From G036327475 sp036327475 (GTDB lineage Bacteria > Pseudomonadota > Gammaproteobacteria > Enterobacterales > Enterobacteriaceae): 64,000 nucleotides of DNA. Positions 45,913 to 55,105 of this stretch are shown here, piece by piece. The stretch lies in contig NZ_CP132913.1 of assembly GCF_036327475.1 (NCBI RefSeq), forward strand, positions 62,001 to 126,000, written 5' to 3'. Numbering within the stretch: the stretch's first letter is position 1; every line of letters begins with the position of its first letter. The notes beneath the pieces were generated by a model. It ran no database searches. It was not told the origin of the DNA and was given only the letters and a program-made list of their open reading frames with translations. Position numbers and translations under genes: made by a program.

Positions 45913-46917
45913 ACACGCCAATTTATTGCTGGTGTATGATGATGCCAGTCGAAGCTGATGGGCATGAAGCTGACAACGGGGTTCGCGGTTGCGACCGCGG
46001 AAAACGGCCAAGAGACGCTGCGGCAGCTTCTGTGCATAAAATCGACTCGGTCATCTCGGTCATCTTATCGCGCCATTGACGAAGCGCTGGCGTTTGACGA
46101 AGCGCTGGCGTTGACCCAACCCGCAAGCGATAAACGCTGGCTGGAGGCCATCGTTACCGGTAGCCCGCTGATGATGCGCTCGCTGGAGCAAGTGAAAGAT
46201 GATCGTCAAATCGGACGCCAGCATCCTCCTGACGCCGCTAGAGAGGTTGTGGCGAAAGCGTTCCACTCGGCAAGTTGCATGCACATGCCCCGTTCGTGGT
46301 AATAAGTGGCAATAAACTGCAGCGCCTTACCGGAGCCACTGCCGGAGTCTAAGCTGTTTAGCCATGCCAGCGGCGCTTTCACCGCTGTCGTTGCAGGTCA
46401 AATTGCTGCGGGTGTTGCAAGAGTGCAATGTGTGCCCGTTCGGCAGCGATCACGCTATCGATGTGCGCATTTTGAATATCGTCAGCCTGATCTGCCGCCC
46501 TTGCATGAACATGCCGAGGACATGCCCCCGCTGGCGCGGCATTTATTACGTATGGCGGCACAGTGCTATAAACTCTTCGTACGCAGTTTTCCGCCGATGC
46601 CATGAGACGACTAGTGGCCACCGGCTCTCCAACTGATAAATGTGATAGAACAGCGTGTGGCGTTAGTCTCTACACTGGTGATCGGTGATATGCTGATAGT
46701 ACAGGCGCTAGCTGATGATGCCACGGTGATGCCGGCCTTCGCTGAAGCACGCTATCAATTCGAGTTGCGCTTCGAGTTGCGCTATTTACGTAAGTTATTG
46801 GAAATAACCTGCGGAAATGTAACACAGCGGGTCGCACGGATGGTTGGTTGCAACCGCACAGAATTTTATAAACTCTTGTCTCGCTACACGCTGGACTCGA
46901 ATGATTTTAAACATTGA
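45913..46917 (+). pseudogene. glrR: Response regulator GlrR (QseF), degraded
   Basis: NLLLVYDDAS (the DD of the acidic pocket is kept, Val-Asp now Val-Tyr), LMGMKLTTGFAVATAENGQE, EAIVTGSPLMMRSLEQVKDD, AINCSALPEPLPESKLFSHA, SGAFTAV, LQVKLLRVLQECNVCPFGSD, FELRYLRKLLEITCGNV and GCNRTEFYKLLSRYTLDSND to a natural stop at 46917. The phospho-acceptor region and the Walker A GQSGTGKE are deleted or shifted. GlrR is a sigma-54 activator for glmY and envelope genes. The sensor glrK, qseG and the glmY sRNA, which should lie between purL and glrR, are missing. Three short tandem duplications lie inside (46046-46063, 46078-46112, 46759-46782). Confidence 0.93.
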
Positions 46918-46977
46918 TCAGTCCTAGTTTCCGATGATTGACGGCAAGCACCGGTAATCGACCAAGTAGGTGAAATA

Positions 46978-47266
46978 ATGAAAAAATTGCTGCGATAATC
47001 AAACCCTTTAAGTTGAATGGCCTGCGCGAAGCGCTGGCAGAAGTCGGCATTAACGGGATGACGGAATCGGAGTGAAAGGATTTGGACTGCAATAAGGGTA
47101 TGCTGAATTGTACCTGCCAGGGGTGAAAATTGAACTGGTGGTGCTGTATGATATCGTCGACAGCTGCGTCGACGCCACTATGCAACAAATGTATACAAAT
47201 TTTGTCTTCGACGTCGCACGCGTCGTGCGCATTCGTATCAGCAAGCAAGAGGAAGAAGCCGTTTGA
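46978..47266 (+). pseudogene. glnB: Nitrogen regulatory protein P-II (GlnB), frameshifted
   Basis: Start ATGAAAAAA at 46978 lacks one base; the next frame reads AAIIKPFKLNGLREALAEVG and INGMTESE, then a stop. Further on, in other frames, KIELVVLYDIVDSCVDATM and IFVFDVARVVRIRISKQEEE end with a stop at 47266. The T loop (residues 37-55, with Tyr51) is broken. GlnB senses 2-oxoglutarate and ATP and tunes glutamine synthetase through NtrB and GlnE. It directly follows dead glrR, as in E. coli. Confidence 0.93.
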
Positions 47267-47589
47267 CGCTCGCTGCCGGCGGCTCAATCATTGAAAAACT
47301 GACGCCGTTCGCCGGCCCGACCGAGGAACGGCACACAGTGCATCTCGGCAAATGGCCACACGTAGGCGTGAGCGCCGTGAGTACGCAACGTACCGGGGAT
47401 GCCCGCTGTGAGTCCGCGCATGAATTTTTCGTCTTCGCGATAAAAATATTTCGCTACAGCAGTTTAAAGGAAATCGTTTGCGTAAAAGCGGCATCGGATC
47501 CTTTTGGAATGTAAAAAGATTACACTAACGGCCGTCATTCCACCCCAATTAATCGCTGTGGTAGGTTAGCTGAGAGTCAGGAGAAACAG
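47267..47589. other. glnB-glyA intergenic region
   Basis: About 320 bases. An 83-codon plus frame exists but resembles nothing known. The glyA promoter must be in the last 100 bases; AGTCAGGAGAAACAG just before the ATG gives a good ribosome site (CAGGAG, 7 bases). I found no hmp fragment, which lies here in E. coli. Confidence 0.4.
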
Positions 47590-48843
47590 ATGTTAAAGCG
47601 TGATATGAACATTGCAGATTACGATGCCGCACTGTGGCAGGCAATGGAGCAGGAAGTGATGCGCCAGGAAAAACACATTGAACTGATTGCATCTGAAAAC
47701 TATACCAGCCCGCGCGTTATGCTGGCCCAGAGCTCACAGTTGACCAATAAGTACGCGGAAGGCTATCCCGGCAAACGCTACTACGGCGGATGTGAATATA
47801 TCGACGTGGTAGAGCAGTTGGCCATCGAACGCGCCAACGCGCTGTTTGGCGCCGATTATGCGAATGTTCAGCCGCATTCTGGATCGCAAGCCAACTTTGC
47901 CGTTTATATCACCTTGCTGCAGCCGGGTGATACCGTGCTGGGGATGAATCTGGCGCACGGCGGTCATTTGACCCACGGTTCCCCGGTCAATTTTTCCGGA
48001 AAATTGTATAATATCGTGCCTTACGGTATCAATGAGAGCGGCTATATCGATTATGAGCAGCTGGCCGAACTGGCGAAAACCCATCAGCCGAAAATGATTA
48101 TCGGTGGTTTCTCCGCTTATTCCGGCGTGGTGGATTGGGCTAAAATGCGGCAAATCGCCGATAGTATCGGCGCTTATCTGTTCGTAGATATGGCCCACGT
48201 GGCGGGTCTTATCGCCGCTGGCGTGTATCCTAACCCGGTGCCCCATGCGCACGTGGTGACCACCACGACCCACAAGACGCTGGCCGGCCCACGCGGCGGT
48301 TTGATCCTGGCCAAAGGCGGCAGCGAAGAGCTGTACAAAAAGCTGAACTACGCCGTGTTTCCTGGCGCGCAGGGAGGTCCGTTGATGCACATGATCGCCG
48401 CCAAGGCTGTCGCGCTGAAAGAGGCGATGGAGCCCGCGTTCAAAGCCTACCAGCAGCAAGTGGTCAAAAACGCTAAAGTCATGGTGGAAGTTTTCTTGTT
48501 ACGTGGGTTCAAAGTTGTTTCCGGTGCTACCGATAATCACCTGTTCTTGCTGGATTTAGTGGATAAAAACTTGACAGGAAAAGAGGTGGACGCGGCGCTG
48601 GGCCGCGCCAATATCACCGTTAACAAGAACAGCGTGCCGAACGATCCAAAAGGTCCGTTTGTTACCTCCGGGGTGCGTATCGGCACGCCAGCGGTCACCC
48701 GACGCGGTTTTACCGAGGCTGATGTGTGTGAATTGGCCGGTTGGATATGCGACGTGTTGGAAAATATCAACGATGACGCGGTGATTGAACAGACTAAAAA
48801 TAAAGTGCTGGATATCTGCGCCCATCATCCCGTTTACGCCTGA
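47590..48843 (+). CDS. glyA: Serine hydroxymethyltransferase
   Basis: 417 residues, as in E. coli. GlyA is a PLP enzyme making glycine and 5,10-methylene-THF from serine, the main source of one-carbon units. N-terminal MLKRDMNIADYDAALWQAME, then ELIASENYTSPRVMLAQSS, GGCEYIDVVEQLAIERA, VDMAHVAGLIAAGVYPNP (Asp bound to the PLP nitrogen), VVTTTTHKTLAGPRGGLIL with the Schiff-base Lys, and SGVRIGTPAVTRRGFTEADV. All active-site parts intact. With purine synthesis dead its folate product would still serve thymidylate, methionine and formyl-Met-tRNA. Confidence 0.98.
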   Translation: MLKRDMNIADYDAALWQAMEQEVMRQEKHIELIASENYTSPRVMLAQSSQLTNKYAEGYPGKRYYGGCEYIDVVEQLAIERANALFGADYANVQPHSGSQANFAVYITLLQPGDTVLGMNLAHGGHLTHGSPVNFSGKLYNIVPYGINESGYIDYEQLAELAKTHQPKMIIGGFSAYSGVVDWAKMRQIADSIGAYLFVDMAHVAGLIAAGVYPNPVPHAHVVTTTTHKTLAGPRGGLILAKGGSEELYKKLNYAVFPGAQGGPLMHMIAAKAVALKEAMEPAFKAYQQQVVKNAKVMVEVFLLRGFKVVSGATDNHLFLLDLVDKNLTGKEVDAALGRANITVNKNSVPNDPKGPFVTSGVRIGTPAVTRRGFTEADVCELAGWICDVLENINDDAVIEQTKNKVLDICAHHPVYA

Positions 48844-48866
48844 TGGCACTGACGAAATAAGGGAAC

Positions 48867-48894
48867 GACGGGGCGCTTGTTGGCGCGCCCCGTC
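48867..48894. terminator. Terminator hairpin after glyA
   Basis: A 10-bp perfect GC-rich stem (48867-48876 GACGGGGCGC with 48885-48894 GCGCCCCGTC), 8-base loop, lies 24 bases past the glyA stop. The following bases (acaaac) are not a U run, so termination may be incomplete. It could also serve the convergent, now dead, csiE. Confidence 0.6.
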
Positions 48895-48904
48895 ACAAAC
48901 TGCT

Positions 48905-49950
48905 AACTGGGCCCTGCAGGGTCGGGTTTTGGGGGGCTCGACAGCATCGCGCTCTGGTTCAAGATTCGCGCCTGTGGCGCGTATAAGGGCAATTACATCT
49001 GGAACGGTGTGATCACCAGCGCAGTATTTTCGGCGCACCTCACGTTGAAAGACGGTGACCGATTGAAATTTGATATTCAGCGGCAACAGCGTCAGCCCCC
49101 GAATTTTCAGCTCCAGTTTACGCTCCTGATCTCCCTCTAATTGGCTTGAAATCACTATCTGTTTAAATCCGTTCTTGCATTAATCAGGCGCCGAATATGA
49201 GCACAATTAGACCCATCTCCTCTCGGCTGAAATGAATAGATACTCTGCTTCCAGCAGTATTATAGCTGCACGGGTAGCGCGCAACAGGGATATTCTTCTA
49301 CTTTGCTTTGCAGGTTGCTTCGATGCCCATGTGGAAGTCGCGCAACCGCCTGGCTCAGCCAACGATTGTCGGCTGAGTTCGAATCAGCGAGCTGAGGATG
49401 CTTCAACAAACTGATCAACAGCGTGAAGCCAGAACACTTCGCTGTCAGTCGCGAAACGCTGCCTGTACTGCCTGATATGCTTGTTTCTGACTGAAACATT
49501 GCCGCTGGTGCTGATTAAAGCCGGTGTTTACTAGCAGTGGCACTGTAACAGCAGGTAACGTAGCCAGAGGTAAGGAACTGGCGGTTATTTTCGATACGTT
49601 GGACGACCATAGGGTAAAAGGTGCTCAAGCGTGTCCGCCAGGCACGGCGGCGGAAATTGCATTGCAGTGCGGACGGCAGGTGGTGCCACTGCTTGGTCGA
49701 AATCGCGTTCGACGCGACGATGCACAACTGCCGCCCTCAATACGGTATTCCGCCTCTCGGCGGCGTAGGGCGTGTCGATTTCGACGTCGAGTTGCACGAG
49801 ATCACGTTGCGTGGTCTCAATATCTGTCCCGAATTGATGCGCCAGCTGTGTCAGTGAGCAAAGCGTCATCGTCGCATACAACAGCAGCAACAGATGGTTG
49901 AGCCTGCCGGAAGCGGACAGCGCGGGCGCCTGTAAACTGAGCGGACTCAT
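48905..49950 (-). pseudogene. csiE: Stationary-phase protein CsiE, degraded
   Basis: N-terminus MSPLSLQAPALSASGRLNHL followed by LLLLYATMTLCSLTQLAHQF and DIETTQRDLVQLDVEI corresponds to E. coli CsiE (APPSVLSAPQRRCQILLTLF, LSELNGVDDTTTRLDLAQV). Much later come SQLEGDQERKLELKIRGLTL and LPLNIKFQSVTVFQREVRRK, the EQQLRELTLLPLNIKYQTVQTFQKEGAP segment near the C-terminus. The two PRD-like regions between are reduced and frameshifted. Function in E. coli is poorly known. Position between glyA and suhB agrees with E. coli; yfhR is not found. Confidence 0.85.
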
Positions 49951-50504
49951 TGGTCGTATAACCCTTTAGTTATCGTAATAGCCTTAATCATAGTTAACCG
50001 CCTCTGCTTGTTTGCCAACGCGATATTTTTTGTTTTACAGCTTGAAGCCGCGTCATATTTTTCCGCTTAGCCGCGTTAGGATTTCCTTTTTGGAATCAAT
50101 TATTCCTTTCTCGTCGCCTCTTTCTCAGCTCGGCCTGTGCGGCCGTGACGTTTGCCGGTCTGGTGAAACCAGTGGTAAGACCCTCACCTAAGTTATGTTG
50201 TTTTCAACACTATCGGGCTATGGGCATCGAGCGCCAGCCGGAAGAGGGTGTGACAAAAGCTAAGTGATTACGCGGTTCGCCAGTGGATGTCCCATTCGTT
50301 TTGTGCTTGGCGGAATTTTTATGGCCTCTATGGTTTTGGGGCCCCGACAGTGGCAGGGCAGAGATTTGGCTACTAGGCGCAGTTACTGTTGCACATGGTC
50401 GTGCTGTTGCAGTGAGTGCAAGGCACTCCAAACCATTATGGTGCCGCGCTACTGCTTTCAGTTCCGTCTATGGTATCCCGCATGCGCAGATCATGGATAA
50501 AAGC
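49951..50504. other. Unrecognised gap between dead csiE and suhB
   Basis: About 550 bases. E. coli has yfhR (alpha/beta hydrolase) here. Frames on both strands (for example 50283-50741 plus) are open but extend into suhB antisense or lack any family motif. No hydrolase motif such as GxSxG is visible. I treat it as decayed intergenic DNA. Confidence 0.35.
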
Positions 50505-51308
50505 TTAGCGTTTCAGTGCTTCGCTCAGCTCGTCGCGCATGGCCGAAAGCATAGCTTTAACGATACGGGGATTACCCGCGACAATATTGCCAGAAAGTGT
50601 GTGATTATGGCCACCGGTAAAATCAGTGACCAGACCGCCCGCCTCACGCACCAGCAATTCACCGCCGGCAAAGTCCCAGGGCTTCAGGCCGATTTCAAAA
50701 AAACCATCTATGCGGCCGGCAGCCACATAAGCAAGATCTAGCGCCGCAGAGCCGGTGCGACGAAAATCCGCGCACTGTATGAACAGTTTGCTTACCAAGG
50801 CGATATAGCTGTTGGCATGCTGTTTCTGCTTGAAAGGAAAACCGGTGGCCAAAATGGTGCCATCTAGATCGCGTGCGCTGCCGACGCGCAGGCGATGGCC
50901 GTTCAACTGAGCGCCCTGGCCGCGGGAAGCGGTGAACAGCTCATTGCGCATCGGATCGTAGACCACAGCCACTTCCGTGCGGCCTTTAATGCGCACGGCA
51001 ATGGAAACGGCAAAGTGAGGGAAACGCTTGATAAAGTTGGTGGTACCATCCAGTGGGTCAATAATCCATTGTACGTCGGTGTCTTCGCCGGCCAGCTCGC
51101 CGCTCTCTTCGCCGATAATGGCGTGCCGCGGGTAGGACTTGCAGATAACTCCAACAATCAAACGTTCCGCTTCGCGGTCAACGTTAGTGACAAAGTCGTT
51201 GCTGCCTTTTTGACTGGCTTCGACGGCATCATGAATTTCGTAATGTTTGGCAATGAAATTAGCCGCCATTCGCGCTGCGCGAATGGCGATATTGAGCATC
51301 GGATGCAT
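50505..51308 (-). CDS. suhB: Inositol-1-monophosphatase SuhB (Nus factor)
   Basis: 267 residues, identical in length to E. coli. SuhB hydrolyses inositol phosphates and, more importantly, is part of the rRNA antitermination complex with NusA/B/E/G. Motifs of the family: EESGELAGEDTDVQWIIDPL then DPLDGTTNFIKRFPHFAVSI (metal-binding Asp/Asp) and GRIDGFFEIGLKPWDFAGGE (WDFAAGELL). The start MHPMLNIAIRAARMAANFIA is the family start. It is divergent from trmJ as in E. coli. Confidence 0.97.
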   Translation of the reverse strand: MHPMLNIAIRAARMAANFIAKHYEIHDAVEASQKGSNDFVTNVDREAERLIVGVICKSYPRHAIIGEESGELAGEDTDVQWIIDPLDGTTNFIKRFPHFAVSIAVRIKGRTEVAVVYDPMRNELFTASRGQGAQLNGHRLRVGSARDLDGTILATGFPFKQKQHANSYIALVSKLFIQCADFRRTGSAALDLAYVAAGRIDGFFEIGLKPWDFAGGELLVREAGGLVTDFTGGHNHTLSGNIVAGNPRIVKAMLSAMRDELSEALKR

Positions 51309-51423
51309 GAATATCGTCCACTAAGATGTTAAAGAACTAAAACAGTGCAGAGTATAGCAGAATGTCAGCAAAAAACCTACGGCTATGCTACCCTATGTCA
51401 CATTTCCTCTTACCTGTAAGATT

Positions 51424-52191
51424 ATGCTGCACAATATCCGCATTGTACTGGTTGAAACGTCTCATACCGGCAATATTGGTTCCACCGCCCGCGCGATGAA
51501 AACCATGGGGTTAAATAACCTCTACCTGGTCAATCCCCTGCATAGGCCTGATTCACAGGCCATCACCTTATCCGCCGGCGCCAGCGATATTATCGACAAA
51601 GCCAGCCTAGTTGATTATCTCGACCAGGCGCTGGCCGACTGTAGCCTGGTGATGGGAACCAGCGCCCGTTCCCGTACGCTTCCCTGGCCGATGCTGGAGC
51701 CGCGTGAGTGCGGCGTGAAAAGCGTGCGGGAGGCGGTGCGAGCCCCTGTAGCGCTCTTGTTTGGCCGTGAGCGCGTTGGCCTTACCAATGATGAATTGCA
51801 AAAATGCCATTTCCATGTCCAGATCCCGGCTAATCCGGAGTACAGCTCTCTCAACTTGGCGATGGCGGTGCAGATTTTGGCGTATGAAGTCCGCGTCGCC
51901 TGGCTTGAAGGTCAGCGCCAGGACGCGACGGCGCCGGACGCCTCGGCTTATCCTATGGCAGAAGATCTGGAGCGATTTTATCAACATTTAGAGCATGTGC
52001 TGAATACCACCGGTTTCATCCATCACACCCATCCGGGACTGGTAATGAACAAGTTGCGTCGGCTGTTCAATCGCGCGCGGCCGGAAGGCCAGGAGCTGAA
52101 TATTCTACGTGGCATGTTGACCTCCGTCGAGCATCCGCAAAAGCCGCAAACGCCCCTTGCGGATAACGGCGACGCTCGCCTGGTGAATTGA
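51424..52191 (+). CDS. trmJ: tRNA (Cm32/Um32) 2'-O-methyltransferase TrmJ
   Basis: 255 residues (E. coli 246). TrmJ is a SPOUT-family homodimer that methylates position 32 of several tRNAs with SAM. Start MLHNIRIVLVETSHTGNIGS at 51424; the 13 preceding in-frame codons are not conserved. Knot motifs: N-terminal VETSHTGNIGSTARAMKTMG, GTSARSRTLPWPML, VALLFGRERVGLTNDEL and IPANPEYSSLNLAMAVQIL, all intact. The C-terminal domain ends with NKLRRLFNRARPEGQELNIL and a short variable tail. It precedes iscR as in E. coli. Confidence 0.96.
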   Translation: MLHNIRIVLVETSHTGNIGSTARAMKTMGLNNLYLVNPLHRPDSQAITLSAGASDIIDKASLVDYLDQALADCSLVMGTSARSRTLPWPMLEPRECGVKSVREAVRAPVALLFGRERVGLTNDELQKCHFHVQIPANPEYSSLNLAMAVQILAYEVRVAWLEGQRQDATAPDASAYPMAEDLERFYQHLEHVLNTTGFIHHTHPGLVMNKLRRLFNRARPEGQELNILRGMLTSVEHPQKPQTPLADNGDARLVN

Positions 52192-52431
52192 CTTAGTTTG
52201 GATGCCGTTGGTGCTCGCATGTCGGATGGGTTTATTCTGAACGCCACCAGCGCTCACTTTAAGTATCGACCGATTCCGAACTTCTACAGTGAGCGCCCGG
52301 AGAGGTTAGCCTATCCTGGCCGCTGGCAGTGCTGCGTGCAGGATGACCTATTCCAGACGCCAACAGCTGTTGTCAGCGACATTGTGCGCTTTCGCCACGG
52401 TCAGCCTCCTTAGAGAAAATTACTCGGTTAA
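52192..52431. other. trmJ-iscR intergenic region
   Basis: Slightly over 300 bases lie between trmJ and iscR. A 71-codon ORF (52198-52413) has no recognisable motif and is probably chance. The end of the gap holds the IscR site given separately. Confidence 0.4.
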
Positions 52432-52456
52432 GTAGTTGATTCTTTTAGTCAGGAAT
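52432..52456 (+). promoter_or_regulatory. IscR type 1 binding site / iscR promoter
   Basis: GTAGTTGAT-tctt-TTAGTCAGGAAT matches the type 1 IscR box (ATAGTTGACTNNNNTAGTCAGGTAT) in both half sites, 40 bases before iscR. In E. coli 2Fe-2S IscR binds such sites to repress its own operon. It suggests that feedback on iscRS is still possible. Confidence 0.6.
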
Positions 52457-52496
52457 GGCAGACTTTTTCTACGTTATTTTTACCGGTATTCTGATC

Positions 52497-52994
52497 ATGA
52501 GACTGACTTCCAAAGGCCGCTACGCGGTTACCGCCATGCTTGATATCGCCCTGCACTCCGGCAGGGGACCCGTGCCGCTCGCCGAAATTTCCGAGCGCCA
52601 AGGTATTTCCCTTTCTTATTTGGAGCAGCTTTTCTCCCGCCTGCGCAAACATGAGCTGGTGGCAAGCGTTCGAGGGCCGGGTGGAGGTTATTTCCTGGGT
52701 CGCGACTCTGATCAAATTGCCGTCGGCGCAATTATCACCGCCGTAGATGAATCGGTGGACACTACCCGCTGTCAGGGTAAAGAGGGCTGCCAAGGTGGCG
52801 ATCGTTGCCTGACACATACCCTTTGGCGCGACCTTAGCATACGCATTAGCGAGTTTCTTAACAATATCACACTGGCCGAGCTGGTTAGTAATGAAGAGAT
52901 CATCGATGTTGCCGATCGTCAAGATAATGATACGTGCCATCCGATCGCAGATGGTCGACCGCAGGAAACGATTAACGTCAACGTGCGCGCTTGA
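52497..52994 (+). CDS. iscR: Fe-S cluster regulator IscR
   Basis: 165 residues (E. coli 162). IscR is an Rrf2-family winged-helix repressor that carries a 2Fe-2S cluster and sets Fe-S assembly according to demand. I chose MRLTSKGRYAVTAMLDIALH at 52497; the 14 codons upstream are not conserved. The recognition helix region ISERQGISLSYLEQLFSRLR and wing VRGPGGGYFLGRD are intact. Cluster ligands C92, C98, C104 (RCQGKEGCQGGDRC) and H107 are all present. It precedes iscS by 48 bases. The rest of the isc operon is missing. Confidence 0.97.
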   Translation: MRLTSKGRYAVTAMLDIALHSGRGPVPLAEISERQGISLSYLEQLFSRLRKHELVASVRGPGGGYFLGRDSDQIAVGAIITAVDESVDTTRCQGKEGCQGGDRCLTHTLWRDLSIRISEFLNNITLAELVSNEEIIDVADRQDNDTCHPIADGRPQETINVNVRA

Positions 52995-53042
52995 GTACAA
53001 TAAAGGGCATTCGTCGTTATTGATGCCCGGAGTTAACGCTTC

Positions 53043-54236
53043 ATGAAATTACCGATTTATCTTGATTACTCCGCTACTACGCCGGTTGATCCACGGGTGG
53101 CGGAGAAGATGATACAGCATCTTACATTGGACGGGATTTTCGGTAATCCAGCTTCCCGCTCCCACCGTTACGGCTGGCAGGCGGAAGAAGCTGTCGATAT
53201 TGCCCGCAATCAGGTCGCTGCCCTGGTAGGTGCCGATCCTCGCGAAATTGTTTTCACATCTGGTGCCACCGAGTCCGATAATCTAGCCCTGAAAGGGGCC
53301 GCTCACGCCGGCCGCGCTAAAGGCCGCCATATCATTACCGCCGTCACCGAGCATAAAGCGGTGGTCGATACCTGTCACCAGCTGGAGCGAGGAGGTTTCA
53401 ACGTTACCTGGCTGGTGCCGCCGGCGAATGGTATCATTACCCCACAACAGTTAAGCGATGCGCTGAGGGATGACACGATTCTGGTGTCGTTGATGCACGT
53501 TAACAATGAAACCGGCGTGATCCAGGATATCGCAGCTTTTGGCGAACTGTGCCGTGCCCGCGGGGCGCTATTCCATGTGGACGCCACTCAAAGCGTCTGT
53601 AAACTGCCTATCGATCTGGCCACATTGCCAGTGGATCTCATGTCGTTCAGTGGCCATAAAGTCTATGGCCCGAAGGGTATAGGCGCTTTGTTTGTGCGCC
53701 GTAAACCTAGAGTACGGATCGAGGCCCAAATACACGGCGGCGGTCACGAGCACGACATGCGCTCCGGGACGCTGCCGGTGCATCAAATTGTTGGGATGGG
53801 GGAAGCCTATCAACTCGCGGCGCAGGCGCTGACGAGCGAAATGCCGCGCCTGCGGGCGCTGCGCGACCGGCTATGGCAGGGGCTGCAGCAGATAGGTGGT
53901 GTGTTCGTTAATGGCGACCTGCAACAAGGCGTGGCGACGGTGCTTAACGTTAGCTTTCGCGATATGGGGGGTGAGTCTCTTATCATGGCGCTTAAGGATC
54001 TGGCGGTCTCGACGGGATCCGCCTGTACTTCCGACAGCTTTGAGCCGTCTTATGTCCTGCGCGCTATGGGCCTGGATGATGCGCTTGCCCATAGCGCCAT
54101 TCGTTTCTCTTTGGGGCGGTTTACCACCACGGAAGAAATCGATTACGCCATCAGCCAGACTCGAACGGCCGTTGCGCGTATGCGCGAGGTCGCACCGCAG
54201 TGCGCCGCCGGCGCTGGCGCGAAGATGTTGCGCTAA
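53043..54236 (+). CDS. iscS: Cysteine desulfurase IscS, altered C-terminus
   Basis: 397 residues (E. coli 404). IscS takes sulfur from cysteine and hands it to IscU for Fe-S clusters, to TusA/ThiI for tRNA thiolation, and to others. LDYSATTPVDPRVAEKM, the PLP-Lys segment MSFSGHKVYGPKGIGALFVR, RSGTLPVHQIVGMGEAY, and the active Cys loop STGSACTSDSFEPSYVLRA are intact. After about residue 375 (TTEEIDYAISQTRTAVARMR) the sequence diverges and ends CAAGAGAKMLR, lacking the E. coli tail that ends DLNSIEWAHH. That tail takes part in IscU binding. No iscU, iscA, hscB, hscA or fdx follows: the next recognisable gene is dead pepB. Confidence 0.95.
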   Translation: MKLPIYLDYSATTPVDPRVAEKMIQHLTLDGIFGNPASRSHRYGWQAEEAVDIARNQVAALVGADPREIVFTSGATESDNLALKGAAHAGRAKGRHIITAVTEHKAVVDTCHQLERGGFNVTWLVPPANGIITPQQLSDALRDDTILVSLMHVNNETGVIQDIAAFGELCRARGALFHVDATQSVCKLPIDLATLPVDLMSFSGHKVYGPKGIGALFVRRKPRVRIEAQIHGGGHEHDMRSGTLPVHQIVGMGEAYQLAAQALTSEMPRLRALRDRLWQGLQQIGGVFVNGDLQQGVATVLNVSFRDMGGESLIMALKDLAVSTGSACTSDSFEPSYVLRAMGLDDALAHSAIRFSLGRFTTTEEIDYAISQTRTAVARMREVAPQCAAGAGAKMLR

Positions 54237-54669
54237 GATCTTAGCTCGCCAATACATTGTCACAGCATGCGGTGTCCAGTATTACCAATGCTGTCTCTCT
54301 CGAGATTGTGTCGTCTGGCAATCGAGCCATGTCTGTGCCCTGCAGTTTTGCAGCGGCAGAGAGCACCTTGGAGGAGCCGCGCCGCGGCACGCGCAGCTAG
54401 GGCCTGCAGCTCGTATTTGTCATTTTCTGTCGTCTGTTTCAACGACCATAACCCCGCCGATGCTTTTCACGCCAGTTGCCGGCGTCGTAAGAAAACTGCT
54501 GGCGGCGACTGTTAGGGTCTGGTTGGTGAAGCACATCAGTGGGCGGTTAGACCAGCCAGGCGGCCATAGGTCGCTTTGACATAGGCAGCCTGGAATCAGC
54601 TATGACACCCCACTGCACCGGATACGCACAGACGGCATTACTACGCTAATTTATTGGAGCAGTCTCATA
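54237..54669. other. Junction after iscS, isc operon deleted
   Basis: About 430 bases separate iscS from the pepB relic. In E. coli iscU, iscA, hscB, hscA, fdx and iscX (about 4 kb) are between. No fragment of them is readable. A minus-strand reading (NQTLTVAASSFLTTPATGVK, GGVMVVETDDRK) looks like decayed coding sequence, source unknown. Confidence 0.45.
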
Positions 54670-55105
54670 ATGACCGACGCGATGCAGCTCACGCCTCCAT
54701 CGTACCTACCGACCCGCGCTGGGGCGAAAGGCGTCATTCAGCGCGCCGGGCGCAAAATTGACTGCTAGGGGATAAAACAGGGTCGCGCCGGTGGGAGAAG
54801 GATAGGATTTGATGCGGTGCTGCGCGTTTTGACGGGACTATCTGGCACCTAAAGGCGAGCGCAATGTGGCGTGGTCGCATTGCCCAAGGCGCCGCGCCAG
54901 GAGTCGGATAATCGGCTGCAAATCGTTGACTGGGTACGCTATACCATTAATACCCGACGGAGGAGCTTGATCCGGACAGCTGGCGCAGGATGCGGTGTGG
55001 ATATTATGTCACGACGCCATTAGCTATCGTATCATGAAAGCCGACGATCTACTTGATAACCAGTATGTGGGGTTGTATATCGTCGGCCGCAGCTCCGATC
55101 AGTAG
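54670..55105 (+). pseudogene. pepB: Peptidase B (PepB), N-terminal fragment
   Basis: MTDAMQLTPPSYLPTRAG with DPRWGERR in a second frame, VIQRAGRKID (E. coli LIQRAARKIDGLGIK), then ESDNRLQIVDWVRYTINT, PTEELDPDSW and ISYRIMKADDLLDNQYVGLY followed by IVGRSSDQ. This covers about residues 1-190 of 427; the metal-binding catalytic domain is absent. PepB is an aminopeptidase related to PepA, which is also dead here. An 18-bp tandem duplication (55101-55136) marks the point where homology ends. Confidence 0.85.

Noticed and set aside
47734..48459. A 241-codon minus-strand ORF
   Set aside because: It is fully antisense to intact glyA. Long antisense frames are common in GC-rich, strongly codon-biased genes.
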